Position numbers and translations under genes: made by a program | In this document: piece after piece, positions 1 through 10,119 of the stretch | Layout of the letters: every line of letters starts with the position of its first letter | Position numbering within the stretch: the first letter of the stretch is position 1 | Assembly (NCBI GenBank): GCA_026770025.1 | Contig: JAMXDE010000010.1 | Span: forward strand, 1,736,001-1,800,000 | DNA from: Craspedostauros australis | Lineage: Eukaryota; Bacillariophyta; Bacillariophyceae; Mastogloiales; Achnanthaceae | DNA: 64,000 nucleotides | Direction: 5' to 3' | Notes under the pieces: generated by a model | What the model was told of the DNA's origin: nothing | What the model saw: the letters and a program-made list of their open reading frames with translations, nothing else | Databases searched by the model: none

Positions 1-27
1 GCGCCCCATCGCAATACAAGACGAATC

Positions 28-759
28 ATGAAGACCAACTGCCTCCTGCGATCCGCCGTTCTCCTTTGCGCCGCTTCGAGCGTCGCTGGACTGAGCGCCC
101 CCGTCCCGACCATCACGGATCCGAACCACCCACTGACGGGTATGGGGATTGATACTGAGGCCGCCTTCGCGCAAAGCACCTTCCCCGTCAAGCCAGACAA
201 TCTCATCAAGAGAGCACAGGAGGTCGTCGGAGTGAAGACCGGACTCGGAACGAGGGATGGTGGCGAATGCTTGGCTGACGACTTCGTCTTCTGTGCCGCT
301 GTCGTCGGACCCCTCAGCAAGAAGGAGTACCTCGGTGCATTGGGATCCTTCCGACTCGAGGACAGCTTCGACATTTCGTCCAACATGTTTGGCTTCACGG
401 TGTCGCCCGTCCAACCCAACCGCGTCTACTTCTTCTCGCACCAGGTTGCCAAGATGACAGCACCATTCTTTGGCGCCAAGCCGGAAACCGTCAAGGAAGA
501 TCTCGTGCTGCCACCGCAATGCTTGCACTTGGATTTCAATGAGGACCTCGAAGTCACTGAAATGGGATTCTACACCGTCGATCGTCAGTACGGAAACACC
601 GGAGGCTTGGGTGGAGCATTCGGATTCTTCTACGGTGCAGGCAAGCCACTCCCATTCCCAGAGGGAAATCCATACAAGAGATCCTTCCGATTCAAGGTCT
701 TCAACTTCGTGGGACAGCTTGCCCAGAAATTCCAGAAGAAAGATGACGGATCCAAGTAG
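28..759 (+). CDS. SnoaL/NTF2-like secreted or plastid protein
   Basis: A 243-aa single-exon protein from an ATG with AATC before it. Residues 1-21 form a signal peptide (basic start, then a Leu/Ala/Val-rich core) ending SVAG, followed by LSAP, so a plastid bipartite presequence is possible but the +1 residue is Leu rather than Phe. The body has the look of a SnoaL/NTF2-like cone fold: an early helix, an LADDFVF strand, a KKEYLGALGSF helix, then alternating hydrophobic strands (FGFTVSPVQPNRVYFF, LHLDFNEDLEVTEMGFYTVDR). No catalytic site can be assigned; stramenopiles have many such plastid proteins of unknown role. The first 27 bases of the window are its leader, so the promoter lies outside. 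Fold is inference; the coding call is firm from length and C-ending codon use. Confidence 0.8.
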   Translation: MKTNCLLRSAVLLCAASSVAGLSAPVPTITDPNHPLTGMGIDTEAAFAQSTFPVKPDNLIKRAQEVVGVKTGLGTRDGGECLADDFVFCAAVVGPLSKKEYLGALGSFRLEDSFDISSNMFGFTVSPVQPNRVYFFSHQVAKMTAPFFGAKPETVKEDLVLPPQCLHLDFNEDLEVTEMGFYTVDRQYGNTGGLGGAFGFFYGAGKPLPFPEGNPYKRSFRFKVFNFVGQLAQKFQKKDDGSK

Positions 760-1251
760 AGATCGTGCCTGAGCCCAAGTAATGGGTTTGCTCGAACATA
801 AACATGAACACGAACTTAGCTGGGCGGAGCAGAGTGGCAAAAGGCGCGGACATCGCCTCCTCGCATCTGCAGCGGAGTGAGAGGATGGGAATGTCTTGGT
901 GCATTCGCAGCTCAAAGTCGAATACATTGGTATGTAGCAGCTTGTACGGAAACACATATGCAGCGCGATGGTACAGCACGAAGGAACGACATGTACATAT
1001 GTAATTCAACGAGCATCCAGGAGATGAATCTATTCACAAAGAAACAAGTCTCTTACTCTGTCATTATCGTGCAAGTGTGAGTGGAATACTGTTTTACAAA
1101 GACCCCAATAACAAAGTATGATACATGAATCAGCTGTACTTCGCCTTCCGCACACAGCTACTCAACACAAGCACGCCAACGATGACCAACTTCAACGCAA
1201 TATCTGAATCTGACAAAAGCTGTGCAGATGGTCTGAAACATGGCCTCCATA
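760..1251. other. Intergenic, convergent gene ends
   Basis: Lies between the 3' ends of two convergent genes and should hold both 3' untranslated regions. Short open frames occur on both strands but none starts well or looks coding. No repeat or RNA gene seen. Confidence 0.6.
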
Positions 1252-4200
1252 TTACAGCGGAGGTGCGCCCTCCATGTAGGACTTGTTGGCCAACTCGTCC
1301 TCCAAATCATCCAGGCGCTCCTCCAGGTCTGTGGTGCCGTTGCTCTCGATTTCCTCCACCTCCGTTTCTGTCGAAGAATCGAATGGCATGGTTGACATCG
1401 GAGTTGGGAAAGACGGCGCACCGAACAGGTTGTCGTAGGATGTGACATCGTCTTGATGCTGCACCGGAAGGTCTTGCGGATCGATGGTCTCAGAGTCATC
1501 CAGTGATGACAGCTTTGCCTCGTTGACGTAGTTGTACGTTGGTCGAGAGGATTGCAACGGTGGGCTGATGTGCGCCACCGGTTTGATCGCTGGCATATCT
1601 CCATCATCATCTTCTTCTTCCTCCTCCACCTCCTCCTCATACTCATATTCATACTCGTTGTCTCCGTACTGCGGTGGTGGCGGCGGAAGCGGTTGGTCCT
1701 GTAGCTCGTCGTCTGACTCCACGCTCTCCGGAAAGCTCTGGATTCCGCCTTGATCGCGGCTCAGCGTGGCGGCGTTTGGACTTCTGTTGTTCTCGTTTCC
1801 GTTGCTTCTGCCATTGTCGTCGTCGTTCCTGGTACTGCCGTTCCGACTATTGACTCCACGTCTTCGATTGTTCCTTCGTTGCTCGGTCATCCTACTGGCT
1901 GGTGATAGCTGTGGTGCTGGTCTTGGTGGCGGATCTGGCGAAACCTGCTGTTGTGGCTGCGCCGCCGGATCTGGTGATGGCTGTGGTAAAGGTTGCGGTG
2001 ACGGCTGTTTTGTGAGTCTACGCACTCTGAGATGGTCTGGAAGCAGCTCGGTGCTGTCATAGCTGGCGAAGCTCTGAGGTTTGGGTTCGAGGAGGGAGTC
2101 GGTGCTTCGGAAACTTAGACCAGCAAAGGTTCCATCATCGCCCAATGTGCTAACGGTGTCATAACTCCTGTAGCTGGTTGGTTGTCGATGGCCATCGTCG
2201 TCCTCGTAGTCTTGATCGTCGTACTCCGCTGCGTTGCTGCCATCGCGCGTATCCGCGTCCTTGTCGCTCTCGTTGTCGACCGAATCGTCGTCGGTCTCCA
2301 CCTCGTACTTCACCCACCCGGCGGCACTGTTGCTATCGCCGAACTCGGGAATTCGTTCGCCGCCGGTGGGCAGCAAATCGATGCTTCGGTTGGAGGTTGG
2401 GACCGTCCTTACCGACTCGTACTGGATTTGCTCCTTGAGACGCAGTCGTCTCTGCGACGGGATACGATCGAGCACCATCGACGGTGCTGGATCTATCGGC
2501 GTTCCCGGTTCATCCGGTGGATCGTTGGAGTCGGGCCGGAACGCTTTCGCGCTTGGATCGCGTTTCGGGGAGGGTTCATCAACTCCTCTGCGTTGACCTG
2601 GGCTATCCGGGCTGACGATGTTTTGTCTGCTTTTGGTGTTCTTCGTCTTCTTTGGTTCGGCTCGGTAGTCACCATCTCTCGTATCCAAGCTGCGGTTTGA
2701 GTACGGAACGGTGCCTTGCCATTCAATGTCCTGATCCACCTGAAGCTTGTGCTCGCTCGGATCCGGCCGGATGGCATTTTCCTGATCGAGCTCGTCGTTG
2801 TAGGATTGAGATTCGGAGGAATCGTCGCGGTAACTCTGCGGCTTGAGGATGGATCTTGGCGACGGTACTTTTTGTTGCAGCGCCTGCTGCCGTCGCCGTT
2901 CTTGCAGTTGCTCGTAGTAGGAACTTGGTTTGGCCGCCTGCGACGTGTCGTCGTCGTCTGGTGCTTGGCGACGCGGCACACGGGCCACGTGCGACAAGCC
3001 TTCTTCGGTGTCATCCGTCGCCACGCTGTCATAGTCGTTGCTGTCCATGCGCTGGTAAGTTTCTGGATTCTTCATCCTTGGTGTCTCGGCAGAAGATCGG
3101 GCACGTGGTAGCGCTTGTGATTGCATCTGCGGATCTTCGTGGATAATATCCATGCGGCCCACCTTTGCCTGTTGCATCGGCTGTGCATTGGAAGGATATC
3201 CCTTGTAGAAGTTCGGATGCTGCGGCTGTTGCGGTTGCCTTGATTGTTGTTGTTGTTGCGGCTGTTGCTGCGGCTGCTGCTGCTGCCGTGGTTGTTGTTG
3301 CATGCGCCTCGCATCAACAGGACTTGTCTGCACAGCATTGGGTGGTGTCCGAGGTGAGGTGTCTGCTCGGGTGGCCTGATCGAAGTAGATATCGTGGTCC
3401 GCTGGACTGCTACTGCGTTGAGGAACAGGAGTATACTGCCTTGCCAGCTGCTGCTGCTGTTGTTGTTGTGGTTGTTGTGGCTGACTCCTAAATTGTCGTG
3501 GATCGTGGTACTGAGGAGATGGTGTTTGATCAGGTCGCTGTTGTTGCATATGATTGATATCATCATCATCATGGTCATCAACATCAGGGTCATTATCACC
3601 ATCATCTGAGTACGGCACAGAATCGCCAGCGCTCTGTTGCTCCGCAAGGTCGGGATACATCCACTGCGACGGTCGCCTCGCCAGCCTATGCTGACGCCTG
3701 TGCCGGCGCATCAACTTCATGTCCTCCTTCGTCGGAAGTGCGTAGAAGCGCGGCGACGGGTTGGTGTGGACCGTCCTCATCTTGAGATCGAGATAGGCCG
3801 GCACCAAGTACAGACCCATGCTCATGGCCACCAACGACGGCAGCTGCGTTTTCAATTGATCGCGCTCGGACACGCCGACCTGCGTGACGTACTGCACGCA
3901 GACGTGAAAGACCCAGGTGACGCCGAGAAAGAACTGAAACTCGTGGCTGGTCTTCTTGATGGGCGCGTAGGCCAGGAAGCGCGCGAGGGCGTAGTATCCC
4001 AGCAGCATCTGACAACCGCCCATGAAGATGGAGAGCTCGGGGTACCGCACGATCATCATGGCCACGCCCACGCTGGGTTCGTAGGGCGAGGTGTTTTCGA
4101 GCTGGTTGATGGAATACGCGCCGAGCAGGAGCTGCGGCATGCCGGCCAGGATGAGGAGGAAGGCGTAGCCCAGGAGGATCCTGCGGTAGTACCGCGAAGT

Positions 4201-5013
4201 GTGGTTGTAGAGCGTCGGGAACGGCTTCGTGCAGGTCGACAGCAGAACGAGCGCCGACACCATCAATCCGCCAAAGAGCGCGATGCCATAAACGAGCACC
4301 CCGAAGATCCCCATGCTCGCGAAGAAGCGCACATCCTGCTTCGTGGGATTGTAGTCGTTGGGGATGAAGGGATTGACGACGAACTCGAGCACGTCGAACG
4401 TGGTCGTCTGCTGGCTCGTCGTGCGGATGACGTCGCGCGTCCCAATCTCGTAGGGACTCGTGGCTTCCTTGCCCAGCGCGACGAGATCCGTGATGAGCGG
4501 CACCCATCCCAGCTGCGCCAAGGCCACGAGCAGCATCGTGCAGGACGCGTTGGCGGCATCGAGCAGCATGGCGCAGGCCCCCAGCACGACGGCCCACAGT
4601 CCCATGGCGAGCTGGCACACGGCGCCGATCCATTCGGACCACTGCATCGATGTGGACGGCGTGACGCGTTGGTCCAGGCCGTCCGTGATGGCCGTCAAGG
4701 GTTCCACGGCAATGCACAGCCCCAGCACGAAGACGACGCCACCGATCTGTCGGCGGAAGGCGTCGATGCGCGCGTTGCCCAGCGCTTTGGAGACCTCGGG
4801 CGGCGGCGGCGGTTGCCATGGTCGTGCTGATTTGCGTCGTCGCATTGTTGGGGCGTTGCTGTGGCCATGGCCGTTACTGTGGCTATGGCTATGACTGTGG
4901 TTGCTGTGGCGGGGCCTTTGTGTTGCGCTTGATCTAGACTGCTGCGCGCGCTCTTGGCCTGTTGCGGAGGCCGGCGCTGAGGGTGACATGTCAGCAACTG
5001 CCACTGCCGCCAT
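1252..5013 (-). CDS. Large polytopic membrane protein with polyQ and acidic tail
   Basis: A 1253-aa single-exon protein. The ATG at 5013 is followed by a His/Ser/Gly-rich stretch (HSNHSHSHSHSNGHGHSN). Residues about 90-410 carry roughly eight hydrophobic segments, e.g. IGGVVFVLGLCIAVEPLTAI, ASMGIFGVLVYGIALFGGLM and LLGYAFLLILAGMPQLLLGAY, so this part is an integral membrane domain. The remaining ~840 residues are predicted disordered: polyQ tracts near 510-525 and 570-600, repeated Ser/Asp/Arg-rich blocks, a Pro-rich block near 1020, and a very acidic run near 1140 (EEEVEEEEEDDDGDMP). I do not recognise the membrane family; the topology is seen, the function is not. The coding strand is clear because the C-rich third positions follow this frame, while the long opposite-strand frame at 3637-4830 is its mirror. 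The polyQ tracts are CAG/CAA mixtures, so they may vary in length between strains. Confidence 0.85.
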   Translation of the reverse strand: MAAVAVADMSPSAPASATGQERAQQSRSSATQRPRHSNHSHSHSHSNGHGHSNAPTMRRRKSARPWQPPPPPEVSKALGNARIDAFRRQIGGVVFVLGLCIAVEPLTAITDGLDQRVTPSTSMQWSEWIGAVCQLAMGLWAVVLGACAMLLDAANASCTMLLVALAQLGWVPLITDLVALGKEATSPYEIGTRDVIRTTSQQTTTFDVLEFVVNPFIPNDYNPTKQDVRFFASMGIFGVLVYGIALFGGLMVSALVLLSTCTKPFPTLYNHTSRYYRRILLGYAFLLILAGMPQLLLGAYSINQLENTSPYEPSVGVAMMIVRYPELSIFMGGCQMLLGYYALARFLAYAPIKKTSHEFQFFLGVTWVFHVCVQYVTQVGVSERDQLKTQLPSLVAMSMGLYLVPAYLDLKMRTVHTNPSPRFYALPTKEDMKLMRRHRRQHRLARRPSQWMYPDLAEQQSAGDSVPYSDDGDNDPDVDDHDDDDINHMQQQRPDQTPSPQYHDPRQFRSQPQQPQQQQQQQLARQYTPVPQRSSSPADHDIYFDQATRADTSPRTPPNAVQTSPVDARRMQQQPRQQQQPQQQPQQQQQSRQPQQPQHPNFYKGYPSNAQPMQQAKVGRMDIIHEDPQMQSQALPRARSSAETPRMKNPETYQRMDSNDYDSVATDDTEEGLSHVARVPRRQAPDDDDTSQAAKPSSYYEQLQERRRQQALQQKVPSPRSILKPQSYRDDSSESQSYNDELDQENAIRPDPSEHKLQVDQDIEWQGTVPYSNRSLDTRDGDYRAEPKKTKNTKSRQNIVSPDSPGQRRGVDEPSPKRDPSAKAFRPDSNDPPDEPGTPIDPAPSMVLDRIPSQRRLRLKEQIQYESVRTVPTSNRSIDLLPTGGERIPEFGDSNSAAGWVKYEVETDDDSVDNESDKDADTRDGSNAAEYDDQDYEDDDGHRQPTSYRSYDTVSTLGDDGTFAGLSFRSTDSLLEPKPQSFASYDSTELLPDHLRVRRLTKQPSPQPLPQPSPDPAAQPQQQVSPDPPPRPAPQLSPASRMTEQRRNNRRRGVNSRNGSTRNDDDNGRSNGNENNRSPNAATLSRDQGGIQSFPESVESDDELQDQPLPPPPPQYGDNEYEYEYEEEVEEEEEDDDGDMPAIKPVAHISPPLQSSRPTYNYVNEAKLSSLDDSETIDPQDLPVQHQDDVTSYDNLFGAPSFPTPMSTMPFDSSTETEVEEIESNGTTDLEERLDDLEDELANKSYMEGAPPL

Positions 5014-5898
5014 GGATGGCTGAGCGAATGGCTGAGGGGAGCGTGGTTTGCGGTGCGCTTGATGGTGATGAACTGGATCTGTGCTCTCCCAATGTCAGCG
5101 AAGCAATGGATGTGAAGGTTCGATGAATCCAATTGCTCTCTTGGTGGAGGTATCAGAGTAAAGGTCGGTGTGAAGTCAATGTCCTTCTCCTCTCTCCAGT
5201 CGTTCTCGCACAAGCTATCTCAATGTCCTCTCAGCACTAGTATTTCTATAGCAGATCGCAGTTGGCACCTCTTTCTTCCTTGCACATGCACGCACACCAT
5301 TCCACTTGCGATGCTTGTCTCATCTGCCATTCGATGCTCTGCATCCACGAAGATGGAACTCTTGGCTCTTTCTTGCTCTGATGCGCATGTGTGCATGTGT
5401 GCATGTGTGAAGGATCCGATGACAGTGGCGACAACAACGACAACACATTCGCCACTTTCGATCTCAGGTCTCTTGTGAACGGAGATCAAGAAAGGACTGC
5501 CGAAAATTCGAGATGAACGGAAAAAGGGTTGTTTTCCTCCTCCAACCCAAAATGACTTTTTTGTGAGTTCGCCAATGTCCCACATCACCAATGTCGCAAG
5601 ATATGTCGTCGATGACGTCTCAGCATGACTGTACAAGGCTTAAGTGACAATCGACCACATCGATCAAATTCTTCACATTCCACTCCACTGGACACATGAC
5701 GTCATGAATTGAAGAAAGAAGTCAAAGGACTCGAGTCGAAACCGACACATCATCAATTTTCAGCCCAACAAACAAGAAATCCATCTGTCACGAAATGTCA
5801 CGAAAGAGGAAGATCTCAGCGTCGCTGCGCCTTGTCACGCGCACAACATCCACAAACGCACAGCAACACAGCCTCACAGCCACAAATCAACAGCCACC
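5014..5898. promoter_or_regulatory. Shared upstream region of two divergent genes
   Basis: Divergent gene starts face away from this 885-bp stretch, so it must hold both promoters. It contains a short GCATGTGT tandem run near 5387-5410. No TATA-like box or known diatom motif could be picked out with confidence. Its open frames are not coding-like. Confidence 0.5.
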
Positions 5899-7366
5899 AT
5901 GAAGCTCTCTGTTTTCGTCACCATCGCGGCCCTCGCCGCCCCAGCCAGCGCCTTCAGCCCATCCGCATCCCTGTCGCGCTCCACCGCCGTGCACAGCAGC
6001 ATCCGATCGCAATGGACCATGATGCCGGATGAGCCAGCACCGGAGGTGAGTGCGCGAAACAACAAACAGTGTTTTGTTCGTCCGTCACACGTGTGCTCCA
6101 TGTGGAGGCCTCCAAATTGACGAAACTGCCCACATCCACATCGACGATGGTGATGTGGATTGCCGTTGTGCTGATTTTGACGCAGGCGATGTGATGATAT
6201 TGCCAGCTATTTGACCTATCATCGGTGACAATGGCCATGGTGGTGGTGGTAATACGACCAGCGATGGACCTCGCACCAACTCCATCTGCATACACCGCCA
6301 TCAGCGTGACAACCAGATCAGATGATCAACTCGGGTGTACTCTATGAGTACAGCAATCCCCTTCGTCCTGTCTCACTCTGTTTCACATTGATTGCGTAAA
6401 CAACACACCAATCGATGCATTCACGAATGCAAACTGTTGATGATGGGCAATTGACGATCAACGACAACCACCCTCGTACCAACCATTGATTCATGTCCAA
6501 CATCCACGTCCGGCGACTCGCTGAATGAATGGATCCATCAATCGACAACGCACCCGCAATGGTCCGTGATGTTGGCTTTATCATCACCGCGGGACGTATC
6601 GCGACACCTTCGTACCAAATTGGCACCGCAACCCAACCCATTCGCAATTGCAACCATAACAACGACAACGTTCAAATGCCAAAATACAACACCATTTTAC
6701 CATACCACGCCGCAGATCGACCCACGCCGAAAGGACCCAGATGAGCGCCCAAACGTCCCACCGGTCCGCATGCCAGTCGTTGACACCGAGAAGGGACAGA
6801 TGGATGTCGTCAGCCGTTTGTTGAAGGACAGAATCCTCCTTTTGGGACAGGGCGTCGATGACGAGGTCGCCAACGTCTTGGTCGCCCAGCTCCTCTACCT
6901 CGCCAACGAGGACCCGGACAAGGACATCACCCTCTACATCAACTCCCCAGGTGGTTCCGTCTCCGCCGGTATGGCCATCTACGACACCATGCAGTACATC
7001 CCGTGCGACGTCTCCACCGTCTGCTTCGGTATGGCCGCCAGCATGGGAGCCTTCTTGCTGGGCGCCGGCACCCAGGGCAAGAGAAGAGCCCTTCCCAACT
7101 CCCGCATCATGATCCACCAGCCTTTGGGAGGTGCCCAGGGACAGGCCGCCGACATCGAGATCCAGGCCAAGGAGATCCTCTTCATCCGCGAGGTTTTGAA
7201 CACGTACATTGCCGATTACTGCGACCAGCCAAAGGACAAGATCGAGCAGGACTGCGACCGCGATTTCTTCATGACCCCGGAGGAGGCCGTCGAGTACGGT
7301 ATCATCGACGAGGTCGTCAAGACCAAGACAAGTCACATTCCAAAGCCACCAATGCCAGCTTTGTAA
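5899..7366 (+). CDS. clpP: Plastid ATP-dependent Clp protease proteolytic subunit
   Basis: Two exons, 5899-6045 and 6716-7366, joined in phase 0 to give 265 aa. Exon 1 (49 codons) is a signal peptide ending in the cleavage motif ASAF, then a Ser/Arg-rich transit peptide, the bipartite presequence that sends proteins into a four-membrane plastid. Exon 2 encodes a full ClpP: the [16 protein letters not shown] segment, catalytic Ser in GMAASMGAF (about residue 158), His in MIHQPLGG (about 183) and Asp in DRDFF (about 232), then the [12 protein letters not shown] helix. All three catalytic residues are present, so this is an active-type ClpP and not the inactive ClpR. It would form the tetradecameric barrel in the plastid stroma and degrade substrates fed by ClpC. 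The donor is GTGAGT and the acceptor CCGCAG. A downstream frame open from 6566 runs through intron sequence and is not the true start. Confidence 0.93.
6046..6715 (+). other. Intron of clpP, separates presequence from mature enzyme
   Basis: A 670-bp spliceosomal intron with donor GTGAGT and acceptor CAG. It is long compared with the 174-bp intron found later in the window. It falls between the plastid-targeting presequence and the mature protease, the arrangement expected if the targeting exon was acquired separately. No gene is seen inside it on either strand. Confidence 0.8.
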
Positions 7367-7877
7367 GTACTCCATGCAGTCATGTCATATCATTCGCACG
7401 GATGCGAGCAGAACAAAGCCCAGCCACATCATGACAGGGAACTACGTTACATACACGAATAGCAGGATCCCTTGAATCACATTGTAATCATGCTGTCGAA
7501 TAGCTGATCAGTTGCACCAGTATGGTACAAATGCGCGTACTCTACTCTAGTAACTCCACGCAACTATAAGATCATCGAGGCATGCGCTGTGAGTGGTTTG
7601 GATCTTTGTGGCCTGAGCATCGTGTGTGTGATTTGTGTTGATTTGGTGGTGGTTGAAGTTTGGGATGTTGATGCCGATCACAGTCAGTGACGTTCTTCGG
7701 CAGCCTTTCTTCAACCTTCCGATCGAGTTTTTTGCGCCGACAAATCCTTCCGCGATGGGGGACGCTTCAAATTGAACTCCTGTTGGATTATCATAGGATA
7801 GCAGAGGAAGACTCGAGTTATCGCAGATCAGCCTGAGTCACCAAACGAGGCTTACTGCGACAATATAACAAAGGAAG
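7367..7877. other. Intergenic between clpP and the oxygenase gene
   Basis: Holds the clpP 3' end and the promoter of the next gene, which is on the same strand. A TG-rich patch lies near 7615-7660. No coding-like frame or RNA gene seen. Confidence 0.5.
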
Positions 7878-8966
7878 ATGGTTGGATTCACACAGTTACT
7901 GGCGCTCCAAGCGACGTTCGCCATTGCAACAGCATTCGCCTTCCATTCCGCAAGCCGCAACGCACATTGGCAGCAAGAAGCAGGAACATCGCATCATGTC
8001 GGCACTGCGACGACGACCTTGTTTGCATCCGGACCAAGATCCAGCGAGCGCAGAACAAGCCGACGCTCGCCACCGCGCGAACGAAGGACACGGCCGGCCG
8101 AAGTATTTGATGGACGGCGCATGACATCGCAACAAGATTCCAACGAAGCATCGCCCATGTTGTTCGATCTATCCTCACAGCAAGACTTGCGTTGCCGCAC
8201 ACACGACGCATTGCAATTCTCTGCACGCAGCGAGGCGTTGCCATACACGTTCGTCTCGTTGGATGACGTGTTCGTGCCAGGCACATCGCATATCTTCAAC
8301 ACCAACGCGACGTTCCGCGATGCGTTGCGCATGTCGATTCGGCAGGATATCTTCGATTCGACGCCGTACTATGCGACGCTGAGCGACAAGGCCAAATCGG
8401 TTCTGCTGATGCCGGACTCTTCGTTGGAAGGATCGTGGAATCCGAAAGCGACGTTCGGTGACGGCGAGGCGCCTTCCACATTGCGCATGAAGAAGACAAC
8501 GACCGTTCTGCACGACGCTGTGACGGCGCACTCCGCGACGACCGACATGGAGCAGCCACTCCCCACCGGCGACGACTTCATGGCCGCCATCGGCGCGCTG
8601 TGCGGCACCGAACCATCGACGCATTGGATCGATATTGTCGGCATCCTCGATCGCAAGATTTCGCATTCATGGCACCAAGACGCCAGCATGAGCAAAGGCA
8701 CGAGCACCGTCCTGCTGGGATTCCCATGTGACGATGCCTACGAGGGTTGCGGCGTGTTTTCGCATATCGTGCCGCTGCAGCAGGCATGTCGCGTCTCGCA
8801 TCCCGCGACGATGGAGCCCGTGCTGTTTGAAGGGACGGTCGATGAGAAACATATCGTGCGGCCGTCGTATGCGCCGGGTAAGGAGCTCATCGTGTATCGC
8901 GACATCGATGTGCTGCATAGTTCGCCGGATGTCGCGTATCGCACGAGTATCATGCGGTTTATGTGA
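7878..8966 (+). CDS. Plastid-targeted 2-oxoglutarate/Fe(II)-dependent oxygenase-like protein
   Basis: A 362-aa single-exon protein. The N-terminus is a signal peptide ending ATAFAFHS, close to the ASAFAP plastid motif with Phe at +1, then an Arg/Ser/Thr-rich transit region. The C-terminal third has the iron-binding facial triad of 2OG oxygenases: HQD at residues 266-268, a distal His at 347 (VLHSSP) and a candidate 2-oxoglutarate-binding Arg at 355 (YRTSIMRFM). The spacing and the GKELIVYRDIDVLHSS strand fit a phytanoyl-CoA-hydroxylase-like double-stranded beta-helix. Residues ~40-110 are low complexity. The substrate cannot be guessed. The ATG at 7878 is chosen because it gives the signal peptide. 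The downstream neighbour is convergent and unrelated. Confidence 0.72.
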   Translation: MVGFTQLLALQATFAIATAFAFHSASRNAHWQQEAGTSHHVGTATTTLFASGPRSSERRTSRRSPPRERRTRPAEVFDGRRMTSQQDSNEASPMLFDLSSQQDLRCRTHDALQFSARSEALPYTFVSLDDVFVPGTSHIFNTNATFRDALRMSIRQDIFDSTPYYATLSDKAKSVLLMPDSSLEGSWNPKATFGDGEAPSTLRMKKTTTVLHDAVTAHSATTDMEQPLPTGDDFMAAIGALCGTEPSTHWIDIVGILDRKISHSWHQDASMSKGTSTVLLGFPCDDAYEGCGVFSHIVPLQQACRVSHPATMEPVLFEGTVDEKHIVRPSYAPGKELIVYRDIDVLHSSPDVAYRTSIMRFM

Positions 8967-9111
8967 CTTGAGTGATTGCGTGAGTGAGGTGGGGTAATAT
9001 GAAACATAATAGGAGTAGATCGCCACACGTTCGATTAATAAACTATGTTTGTTTTACGTCACCAGAGTACTGGTACGACCATGCAAAAACAAAACTCAAT
9101 CCACAAGCGCC

Positions 9112-10119
9112 TCAAAATCGTTCCACCGTTGCGAATTGCGTCGTATTGAGGAGATGAACGAAGTATTGCCGCTGAATATGATCCGGAATGCGCGTACTGC
9201 CGTACGTGTTGCTGTTGTGGATAAATACGGGATAGATATCGTCCGCCGACGTCTCATGCACCAACCGCATATCCCTCCAGTTGGGATAGAGAACGAACTG
9301 CTTCGACATGGCGCGCAATGTGCATTCCCGTGAAGAGAACTTCTTGACCTTGCGCAACAACGACTGATCGCGCGTCGTATGCGGCGACGTATCGAAGAAA
9401 TGCCGCCATGCCTGCAAACAGGGTCGGGCATGGCGACGATGCATTAAGATGATGCCGGAATTGAGAATGTTCTTGGAACACGTGGGACAATCGCGGAAGA
9501 GGAAGAGGCCGGGATCTTGCAGGCGGGGGCGTGTCTGTTGCAGAAAGACGGTGAGCGGCGAGCGCACGACGATATCGACGTCCATGTAGAGGATCGTTTG
9601 GAGGCGGGGCAAGATGTGCGTGCGCAGCAAGGTGGCCTCGGCGTAGTCCACGACGAGCGTCTTGAAGCGCTTGTAAATCATGGTGACGGATTTGAATGGA
9701 ATCTGGGAGGCGTTGGCCGTCGTCGGATGCAGATGCGAGGCGTTGGCGTGCACGACGTGGATGAAGCGTTGCCTCGCAAAGACGCTGTCGTAGTGCTGCC
9801 CGCGATCCGTGATGATGACGATGTGGCCATCGTGCCAGGCTCCTTGATGAGTGAGCGAGTAGACGCATCGCTGCGTCATGCGCGTGTGCGAGACGTTGCC
9901 CATGGCCAGCAGCACGACGGCCGTCTCGGACTTGATGGCGGCGTCGTCGCTGTTGATCGTCTGCTGGTGCGTGATGATCGCATCTTGCGCTTGCGGCATC
10001 ACGTTCTGGACTGCATGCTGATGCAGAACGGCCATGCCCGCAATGCAGAGCCCAACGGCAGCGGCCAGCAGCATCCGGATGAAGCCATGGCGCGATGATG
10101 CCGCGCGAGTCATCGCCAT
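9112..10119 (-). CDS. Golgi type II glycosyltransferase, GT-A fold
   Basis: A 335-aa single-exon protein. Residues 14-33 (IRMLLAAAVGLCIAGMAVLH) are one uncleaved transmembrane segment near the N-terminus, so this is a type II protein with its catalytic domain in the Golgi lumen. The catalytic domain starts about residue 65 with a VVLLAMGN strand, followed by IVIITDRG and TILYMDVDIVVRSP. DVD at residues 180-182 is the metal-binding DxD motif. Later parts NSGIILMHRRHA, TTRDQSLLRKVKKF and YPVFIHNSN match acceptor-site and C-terminal His motifs of GT8/GT77-like nucleotide-diphospho-sugar transferases. Three or more NxS/T sites are present. The donor sugar cannot be told. It ends 145 bp from the convergent oxygenase gene. 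Confidence 0.78.
   Translation of the reverse strand: MAMTRAASSRHGFIRMLLAAAVGLCIAGMAVLHQHAVQNVMPQAQDAIITHQQTINSDDAAIKSETAVVLLAMGNVSHTRMTQRCVYSLTHQGAWHDGHIVIITDRGQHYDSVFARQRFIHVVHANASHLHPTTANASQIPFKSVTMIYKRFKTLVVDYAEATLLRTHILPRLQTILYMDVDIVVRSPLTVFLQQTRPRLQDPGLFLFRDCPTCSKNILNSGIILMHRRHARPCLQAWRHFFDTSPHTTRDQSLLRKVKKFSSRECTLRAMSKQFVLYPNWRDMRLVHETSADDIYPVFIHNSNTYGSTRIPDHIQRQYFVHLLNTTQFATVERF

Noticed and set aside
3225-3480. Dense short repeats that might suggest a CRISPR or minisatellite array
   Set aside because: They are CAG/CAA codons of polyQ tracts inside a gene, with no spacers.
3637-4830. 397-codon plus-strand frame with many charged residues
   Set aside because: Exact mirror of the membrane-protein gene; no start context, no domain, composition explained by the opposite strand.
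6584-7375. 263-codon minus-strand frame over clpP
   Set aside because: Antisense of a clear ClpP; its length follows from the GC-rich third positions of the real gene.
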